Below are positions 6,911 to 11,240 of a DNA stretch of 11,240 nucleotides, piece after piece. Numbering within the stretch: the first letter of the stretch is position 1; each line of letters starts with the position of its first letter. This DNA comes from Pseudomonadota bacterium. GTDB lineage: Bacteria; Pseudomonadota; Gammaproteobacteria; Steroidobacterales; Steroidobacteraceae. The notes under the pieces are model-generated. The model did no database searches and was not told the origin of the DNA. It was given only the letters and a program-made list of their open reading frames with translations. The stretch lies in the NCBI GenBank assembly GCA_023457495.1, contig JAEWLQ010000095.1:1-11240 (forward strand). The letters are read 5' to 3'. Both the position numbers and the translations under genes were made by a program.

Positions 6911-8010
6911 TGCTCGAAGTCCGGCTCGCGAAGCGTCGCGGAGAATTCTCGCTCGACCTGGAGTTCAGCGCGGCGACTCCCGGGGTCACCGCCCTGTTCG
7001 GCCGCTCCGGTTGCGGCAAATCGACCGCGATCTCGTTGATCGCCGGATTGCTGCCGGCCGATGCGGGATACGTGCGGGTCGGCGATGACGTACTGCTCGA
7101 CACGCGCGCGGGCGTGAACGTCGACGCGCGACATCGGCGCATTGGCGTCGTGTTCCAGGAAGCACGGCTGTTTCCGCACCTCGACGTGCGCGCCAATCTG
7201 GAATATGGCCTCAAGCGATTGCCGCGCACGGCGCCTCGCCCGATCCGCTTCGACGACGTGGTCCAGCTACTGGGCCTCGACACCCTGCTCGCGCGCCCTC
7301 CGCACGAACTATCCGGTGGCGAGAAGCAGCGGGTTTCGCTCGGCCGCGCGCTGCTGCGTCAGCCGCGGCTATTGCTGCTCGATGAGCCGCTGGCTTCGCT
7401 CGATGCCGCGCGGCGCGAAGAGGTTCTGCCATGGCTCGAACGGCTGCGTGACGGCTTCGCCATACCGATCGTCTACGTGAGCCATCAATTCGATGAGGTC
7501 CTCAGGCTCGCGACCCGCGTCGTGTTGCTCGAGGGCGGACGCGCGGTCGCGCAGGGTGACCTCGTGACCGTGAGCCGCGACCCGGCGCTGCGCGCCATCG
7601 TCGGGCCGGACGCGGTCGGCGCGGTGGTCTCCGGCGTCGTCGAGAAAATCAACGGCGGCGGCCTCGCGCAGATCCGCATCGGCGATGGACTGCTCAACGT
7701 GGAACACGAGGCGGCCGCCGCCGGTCAGCGGATCCAGATCCAGGTGCTCGCGCGCGACGTCATGCTCGCCACCGAGCCGCCGCGCGGACTGTCGGTGCGC
7801 AACGCGGTGGCCGCGCGCGTGGTGTCGATCACCGCGGACGTCGGCCGTGCCGTGCTGGTCGAGCTCGATATCGGCCGCGAGGCGACGCTGCTGGCGCGCA
7901 TCACCGCGGGCGCGGCGCAGGAATTGTCGCTGGCCCCGGGAATGCAGGTCTGGGCGCTCATGAAGACTGTCTCGTTGCGCGGGCACGTGTTCAACGTGCC
8001 AGCGCATTGA
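6910..8010 (+). CDS. modC: Molybdate ABC transporter ATPase ModC
   Basis: A 366-residue ATPase (E. coli ModC has 352) that powers ModB. Walker A is GRSGCGKST (31-39), the Q-loop glutamine is Gln83 in VVFQEARLFPH, the ABC signature is LSGGEKQ (134-140), Walker B is LLLLDEP (154-160), the D-loop is SLD (163-165), and the H-loop histidine is His192. Residues about 295-356 form the C-terminal Mop/TOBE domain that binds molybdate and can inhibit the transporter; the preceding 238-290 is a second related half. All catalytic residues are present. The gene starts within the modB stop codon. Its last 20 bases overlap the end of a small minus-strand ORF. No modA, modE or molybdopterin gene follows. Confidence 0.95.
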   Translation: MLEVRLAKRRGEFSLDLEFSAATPGVTALFGRSGCGKSTAISLIAGLLPADAGYVRVGDDVLLDTRAGVNVDARHRRIGVVFQEARLFPHLDVRANLEYGLKRLPRTAPRPIRFDDVVQLLGLDTLLARPPHELSGGEKQRVSLGRALLRQPRLLLLDEPLASLDAARREEVLPWLERLRDGFAIPIVYVSHQFDEVLRLATRVVLLEGGRAVAQGDLVTVSRDPALRAIVGPDAVGAVVSGVVEKINGGGLAQIRIGDGLLNVEHEAAAAGQRIQIQVLARDVMLATEPPRGLSVRNAVAARVVSITADVGRAVLVELDIGREATLLARITAGAAQELSLAPGMQVWALMKTVSLRGHVFNVPAH

Positions 8011-8107
8011 CGACGGGCAGGTATTCGAGGGTGGCCGCGAAGGCCGCCACGACCCCGAAGGCGGCCAGCGCGAAGCTGGCGTTTCTAACTACTTTCTCGA
8101 TGCACAT
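7991..8107 (-). CDS. Small single-span membrane peptide (38 aa), unrecognised
   Basis: An ATG at 8107 opens a 38-codon frame ending in TGA, preceded by GGGAG seven bases upstream, which is as good as any ribosome site in the window. The product starts with a short charged part (MCIEKVVRN), continues with a hydrophobic stretch rich in Ala, Val and Phe (about residues 10-26) and ends LEYLPVVNALAR, so it would be a one-span membrane peptide or a small exported peptide. An in-frame ATG at 8143 would add 12 residues but lacks a ribosome site. It lies 105 bases behind the LysR gene on the same strand and overlaps the 3' end of modC tail to tail by 20 bases. I do not recognise a family. The strong ribosome site and coherent hydrophobic profile are the evidence; conservation is untested. 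Confidence 0.5.
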   Translation of the reverse strand: MCIEKVVRNASFALAAFGVVAAFAATLEYLPVVNALAR

Positions 8108-8139
8108 GTCGTTACTCCCGATGGGTGAAGTACATGTGC
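8102..8139 (-). promoter_or_regulatory. Inverted repeat enclosing the ribosome site of the small ORF
   Basis: GCACATGT (8102-8109) and ACATGTGC (8132-8139) are perfect 8-base inverted copies with a 22-base spacer. On the minus-strand RNA the 3' arm contains the start codon of the 38-aa ORF and the loop contains its GGGAG. Folding would hide the start codon. Each arm also holds the self-palindrome ACATGT, so a pair of DNA operator sites is the alternative. Confidence 0.4.
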
Positions 8140-8212
8140 GCATGCTGCGCGCCGCCGCGCCAACCAACAAACGGCGCGCCTGAATCCGGCATCAAGAAAT
8201 CTTAAGAACCCT
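8108..8212. other. Gap between LysR gene and small ORF
   Basis: About 105 bases. Besides the inverted repeat it holds the palindrome GGCGCGCC (8173-8180) and an AT-rich patch with AAGAAATCTTAAG (8194-8206) just behind the LysR stop. No intrinsic terminator with a U-tract is seen on either strand. Confidence 0.4.
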
Positions 8213-9160
8213 TCACGCGGTCTTCTTCCCCTTGAGCGCGGGCGCCTTTCCTTCGAACAGCGAGTGCGGCTTGGGAAATGATTTCGCCATGTCGAAGATC
8301 CAGTCGCGGAACCGCCGCACCTTCGGCATGACGAGATAGGGCTCGGGGCACACGAAGAAGTAGGAGAAGCGGAACGGCAGCAGCGCATCGCCGGCAAGCA
8401 CCACGCGCCCCTGCTCGAGCGACCGCTGCACCAGCGACCAGCGGGCGAGCGCGAATCCGATGCCCTCTTCCGCGGCCGCGATGACGCCGGCCGAATCGTC
8501 GATGATGGGCGCGCGCGCCAGCCAGCTGCCCTCCTGGCCCTTCTCTATCCAGGCCTGCCACGGCTCGTCCTCGCTGCCCAGCAACGGGAAATTCTGCAGA
8601 TCCTGGCCGCGCGGCACCTGGCCGAAGCGGGCCAGCAAGGCCGGCGAGGCGATCGGAATCACCCACTCGTCGAGCAGCTTTTCCACGTGGAGCCCGGGCC
8701 AGCGGCCGAGGCCCATGCGAATGGCGACGTGCACTTCGGAACGGGAGAAGTCGACCGGTTCGCGGCCCGTGTGGAACCGCAATTCCACGCCCGTTTCCAG
8801 GGCATTGAAGCTGGCGATGCGGGGCAGCAACCAGCGCTGCAGGAATGATGACAACAAGGTGATCTGCAGCGGACCCTCGGCCCGGTGCTGCTTCAGGTGT
8901 TGCATGGAGGCCTCGAGCTCGTCGAGGCCGCGGCGCACCCCAGGCAGGAGCTGCTGCCCCTCGGGCGTGAGCTCGATGCGCCGGCCCGCGCGCTTGAACA
9001 GCTGGACCTGCAGATAGTCCTCGAGTGACTTGACCTGTTGGCTGACGGCGGCGGGCGTCACGTGCAGAGCCTCGGCCGCATCGGCAAACGACAGTCGCGA
9101 GGCGACCGCCTCGAAAACGCGCAGCGCGTTCAGCGGCAGCCGGGCATAAGCGGTGGTCAC
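8213..9160 (-). CDS. LysR-family transcriptional regulator, GcvA-like
   Basis: A 315-residue DNA-binding regulator. The N-terminal winged helix-turn-helix covers about residues 7-65: RLPLNALRVFEAVASRLSF, then ADAAEALHVTPAAVSQQVKSLE with the recognition helix near 34-46, and FKRAGRRIELTPEG. This pattern is typical of the GcvA-like LysR subgroup. The effector-binding domain fills about 90-297; the tail is lysine-rich. The start is taken as GTG at 9160 because AAGGA lies eight bases upstream and the protein then begins like GcvA relatives; a second GTG at 9211 in the same frame would add 17 residues but has no ribosome site. It is divergent from a 95-aa gene over 99 bases that hold three TCAGATT repeats, the usual arrangement for a LysR regulator controlling its neighbour and itself. 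Effector and target are unknown. Confidence 0.9.
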   Translation of the reverse strand: MTTAYARLPLNALRVFEAVASRLSFADAAEALHVTPAAVSQQVKSLEDYLQVQLFKRAGRRIELTPEGQQLLPGVRRGLDELEASMQHLKQHRAEGPLQITLLSSFLQRWLLPRIASFNALETGVELRFHTGREPVDFSRSEVHVAIRMGLGRWPGLHVEKLLDEWVIPIASPALLARFGQVPRGQDLQNFPLLGSEDEPWQAWIEKGQEGSWLARAPIIDDSAGVIAAAEEGIGFALARWSLVQRSLEQGRVVLAGDALLPFRFSYFFVCPEPYLVMPKVRRFRDWIFDMAKSFPKPHSLFEGKAPALKGKKTA

Positions 9161-9259
9161 GTCAGATTTCCTTATGGGCGCTTCAGATTGCGCGTTTGTT
9201 CGCCCGGGCACTCTAGCTCAGATTGTCGCCATGGCAACTTTGTCGAAGGAGACGATCTC
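9161..9259. promoter_or_regulatory. Divergent control region with three TCAGATT repeats
   Basis: TCAGATT occurs at 9162-9168, 9183-9189 and 9218-9224, all in the same orientation, with start-to-start distances of 21 and 35 bases. The first two are two helical turns apart. This lies between the LysR gene and the divergent 95-aa gene, where a LysR binding region is expected. A clean T-N11-A dyad was not established by eye, and no clear -35/-10 pair was assigned. Confidence 0.45.
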
Positions 9260-9547
9260 ATGAGTACCCGCAACTGCATTCCCGGCACCGTCGAGGCCCG
9301 TCTCGGGGCACGCCTGTCGCCGTTTTCCGGCAACCCGGTACCCCTGGAGGACCTGGACGTGGAGGCGTCGCGGGCACTGTCCTCGAAGGAACCGGCATCG
9401 CCCGAAGGCGGGCGTCTGTCCCTGGTCAACGACCTCAAACTACTGTTCGCCGCCCTCGGCGCCGGTGGCAGGGCCATTCCCCTCGGCGACAACGGCCGCA
9501 CCGCGCATCTGCTCGCAAACTACGCCGCGTCACTCAAGGATCGTTAG
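9260..9547 (+). CDS. Hypothetical protein (95 aa) divergent from LysR gene
   Basis: A 95-residue protein that I do not recognise. AAGGAG stands eight bases before the ATG at 9260, so the start is secure; the frame is open upstream to 9038, but that part lies antisense inside the LysR gene. The N-terminal half is Pro-, Ser- and Glu-rich and probably flexible. The second half looks helical: LSLVNDLKLLFAALGAGG (54-71) and then TAHLLANYAASLKDR (81-95). There is no signal peptide, membrane span or cysteine pair (one Cys at residue 6). A cytosolic soluble protein is likely. Its position opposite the LysR gene suggests it is the regulator's target. A 10-codon frame (9231-9263) ends across its start codon as ATGA. 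Confidence 0.75.
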   Translation: MSTRNCIPGTVEARLGARLSPFSGNPVPLEDLDVEASRALSSKEPASPEGGRLSLVNDLKLLFAALGAGGRAIPLGDNGRTAHLLANYAASLKDR

Positions 9548-9588
9548 ATGAGCAGTACCTGGCAACGCGCTTCTATGGGTATAACCAC

Positions 9589-9649
9589 AAAATCGGGGTC
9601 GTAACCGCCGCGTCACCGGGGCGCGACTGACCCCGTTACCCCCGACTTT
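9589..9649. repeat. 61-bp imperfect palindrome, REP-like or terminator
   Basis: AAAATCGGGG (9589-9598) and CCCCGACTTT (9640-9649) are inverted copies at nine of ten positions. Inside, GTAAC (9601-9605) pairs with GTTAC (9635-9639) after a two-base bulge; an alternative pairing joins GGGGTC (9595-9600) with GACCCC (9629-9634). The element fills most of the gap between the 95-aa gene and the porin gene. A's precede and T's follow the stem, so it could end transcription in both directions. Its size and G-rich/C-rich ends also resemble extragenic palindromic repeats of proteobacteria. No second full copy lies in the window. Confidence 0.5.
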
Positions 9650-9695
9650 CTACGCTCTCCTGGCCTTGTGGCACACACGAACCAGGAGAACGAGA

Positions 9696-11141
9696 GTGAA
9701 TATCAGACGAGCAGCGGCGCATGCCCCCTTGGCGGCAATCGCGGCGCTGCTGCCCTTAGCGGGAGTCGCGCAGGCGCAGACACCGGACGCCGCGGGCGCC
9801 GACAACGATCTGCGCCGCGAAATCGAAGAACAGAAGCAGCGCCTCTCGGTGCTCGAACGCAAACTCGAGCTCAGCGAAGAAGCGGCGAAGTCCGCGGCGA
9901 GCAGCGCGCCGAAGGTCACGGCCAACGCCAGCCGCTTCCAGATCGGCTCGGCCGACGGCGCCAACTTCGTGCGCATCCGCGGCACGCTGCACGCCGACTA
10001 TCGCGCCTATGGTGGCGACTCGGTGCCGGAAACCGCCGACACCTTCCTGCTGCGCCGCGTGCGCCCGACCATCGAAGGCACGTTCGGCAATATCTACGAC
10101 TATCGCTTCACGCCGGACTTTGGCGGCGGCAAGAGTGTCATCATCGACGCCTACGTCGCCGCGCGCTTCAACCCGGCCGCCGTCGTGACGGTGGGCAAGT
10201 TCAAGGCCCCCGTGGGACTCGAGCGCCTGCAGAGCGGCGCCGACCTCCGCTTCATCGAGCGCGGCCTGCCGACCAGCCTCGTCCCGAATCGCGACATCGG
10301 TGTGCAGCTTTCGGGCGACCTCGCCGGCAGCGTCTTCAGCTACCAGCTCGGCTACTTCAATGGCGTGACCGATGGCGGCAGCAGCGACAGCCTCCCGAGT
10401 CCGGACGTCGAATCCGATACGGGCGGCGACTTCGCCGCGCGCGTGTTCCTCCAGCCGTTCCTGGCCTCCGACAATTTCAACCTGCGCGGCCTCGGTTTCG
10501 GCGTCGGCGCGACCTGGCAGGATGTCGACGGCCTCCCCACCAGCACCTATCTATCCGCTTACCGCTCGCCCGGCCAGCAGAGCATCTTCAGTTATCGCGG
10601 CAACACCGCCACGGGCGCCACGCCCAACAACGCGACGTTCGCGAACGGCGAGCGGCTGCGCATTGCGCCGCAGCTGTACTACTCGCGCGGCCAGTTCGGC
10701 CTGCTGGGTGAATGGACCCAGGTGGAACAGGACGTGTCGCGCAACGTCGGCGGCGTGCTCCGCTCGGACTCGCTCACCAACACCGCCTGGCAGGCGCAGT
10801 TCGCGTGGTTCATCACCGGCGAAGACCAGGCCTTCCGCGGCTTCACGCCCGGCAGCACGTTCCGACCCGGCAAGGACGGCAGCGGCGCCTTCGAGCTGGT
10901 CGCCCGCTATCACGTGCTCGACGTCGACAACGACGCCTTCACCGGCGGCGCCGCATCGTTCGCGAATCCGCTGACGGCGGTCAGCAAGGCGACGGCCTAC
11001 GGTGTCGGACTCAACTGGTATCCGTGGAACACCGTGAAGCTCTCGATCAACTACGAGCTGACGGAATTCGAAGGCGGCGCCGCGACCGGCAACCGCGCCG
11101 ACGAGCAGGCGCTGCTCTCGCGCTTCGCGATCAACTTCTGA
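9696..11141 (+). CDS. Phosphate-selective porin, OprO/OprP family
   Basis: A 481-residue outer-membrane porin for anions, probably phosphate or polyphosphate. The start is GTG at 9696, with AGGAG seven bases upstream; a TTG at 9666 in frame gives a poor signal sequence. Residues 1-27 form a signal peptide ending in AQA. A periplasmic coiled coil follows (about 36-68, DLRREIEEQKQRLSVLERKL), a feature of this family. The beta-barrel spans about 78-481, with the family segment VGKFKAPVGLERLQSGADLR (166-185) and RFIERGLPTSLVPNRDIGVQ (185-204). The protein ends in Phe (SRFAINF), the outer-membrane assembly signal. Substrate choice is inferred from the family; the lysines of the phosphate path were not mapped. 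The next gene starts 17 bases behind the stop and encodes an exported protein, consistent with an anion-uptake operon. Confidence 0.9.
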   Translation: MNIRRAAAHAPLAAIAALLPLAGVAQAQTPDAAGADNDLRREIEEQKQRLSVLERKLELSEEAAKSAASSAPKVTANASRFQIGSADGANFVRIRGTLHADYRAYGGDSVPETADTFLLRRVRPTIEGTFGNIYDYRFTPDFGGGKSVIIDAYVAARFNPAAVVTVGKFKAPVGLERLQSGADLRFIERGLPTSLVPNRDIGVQLSGDLAGSVFSYQLGYFNGVTDGGSSDSLPSPDVESDTGGDFAARVFLQPFLASDNFNLRGLGFGVGATWQDVDGLPTSTYLSAYRSPGQQSIFSYRGNTATGATPNNATFANGERLRIAPQLYYSRGQFGLLGEWTQVEQDVSRNVGGVLRSDSLTNTAWQAQFAWFITGEDQAFRGFTPGSTFRPGKDGSGAFELVARYHVLDVDNDAFTGGAASFANPLTAVSKATAYGVGLNWYPWNTVKLSINYELTEFEGGAATGNRADEQALLSRFAINF

Positions 11142-11146
11142 GCTTT

Positions 11147-11161
11147 GGAGACATGGACATG
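11147..11161 (+). promoter_or_regulatory. Ribosome site of the 3'-terminal partial gene
   Basis: GGAG (11147-11150) lies two bases before an ATG at 11153 and eight bases before a second in-frame ATG at 11159. The spacing favours the second as the start. Confidence 0.6.
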
Positions 11162-11240
11162 AATCAACCGAACTGGAATCGCCGACTCCTCCTCGCCATC
11201 GCGAGCGCGGTATTCATCGGCGGCGCGGGCACCGCGGCGC
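11159..11240 (+). CDS. Exported protein, N-terminus only (possible PstS)
   Basis: Only 27 codons lie in the window and the gene continues beyond its end. The visible part is a signal peptide: polar MNQPNWNRR, then a hydrophobic core LLLAIASAVFIGGAGTAA. It starts 17 bases behind the porin stop on the same strand, so the two are very probably co-transcribed. In several gammaproteobacteria an OprO/OprP-type porin is followed by the phosphate-binding protein gene pstS, which makes that the leading guess. The signal peptide itself does not identify the protein. Confidence 0.6.
   Translation, partial: MNQPNWNRRLLLAIASAVFIGGAGTAA

Noticed and set aside
8173..8180. GGCGCGCC palindrome as an operator
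   Set aside because: An 8-base GC-only palindrome is expected by chance in sequence of this composition.
9161..9211. GTG at 9211 as the LysR start
   Set aside because: No ribosome site; the GTG at 9160 has AAGGA at good spacing and matches the usual N-terminus of the subgroup.
9548..9604. 18-codon frame starting directly after the 95-aa gene stop (TAGATG)
   Set aside because: It has no ribosome site of its own and its end runs into the 61-bp palindrome; nothing in the product suggests a real peptide.

Overview
The window is a high-GC stretch (about two thirds G+C by eye) of proteobacterial chromosome. The inner-membrane, outer-membrane and ABC transport genes, a ModB with the same length as the E. 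coli protein, and a close YbaL match point to a gammaproteobacterium. An environmental polymer degrader related to Xanthomonadales, Nevskiales or Steroidobacterales is plausible, but the genus cannot be fixed from this sequence alone. No tRNA, rRNA, CRISPR array, prophage or intact insertion sequence was seen.

Layout from left to right. A secreted multidomain lytic polysaccharide monooxygenase (AA10) lies on the minus strand (33-2003), with a 15-base C run at the window edge behind its stop. Next, also on the minus strand, is the potassium uptake permease gene kup (2331-4196). Divergent from kup is ybaL (4402-6168), a Kef-type cation:proton antiporter with an NAD-binding RCK domain. After it, on the same strand, are modB and modC (6221-8010), the permease and ATPase of a molybdate importer, overlapping by one base and without a modA in the window. 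A 38-codon membrane-peptide ORF (7991-8107, minus) is tail to tail with modC. A GcvA-like LysR regulator (8213-9160, minus) is divergent from an unrecognised 95-aa protein (9260-9547, plus). Then comes a 61-bp imperfect palindrome, a phosphate-selective-type porin of the OprO/OprP family (9696-11141), and the first codons of an exported protein cut by the window end.

The genes form small independent units rather than one pathway. kup and ybaL form a divergent pair acting on monovalent cations in opposite directions. modBC import molybdate. The porin and the exported protein behind it look like the start of an anion, probably phosphate, acquisition operon. The LPMO is a stand-alone secreted enzyme for crystalline polysaccharides.

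The protein-coding genes are mostly ordinary. The less ordinary signals are small: the 38-codon ORF whose start codon lies in an inverted repeat with its Shine-Dalgarno sequence in the loop; three TCAGATT repeats between the LysR gene and its divergent neighbour; the 61-bp palindrome; and a split between genes with strong Shine-Dalgarno sequences and genes (kup, ybaL, modB) with none but with a -10-like hexamer 7-12 bases before the start codon. I found no convincing novel multi-gene system.
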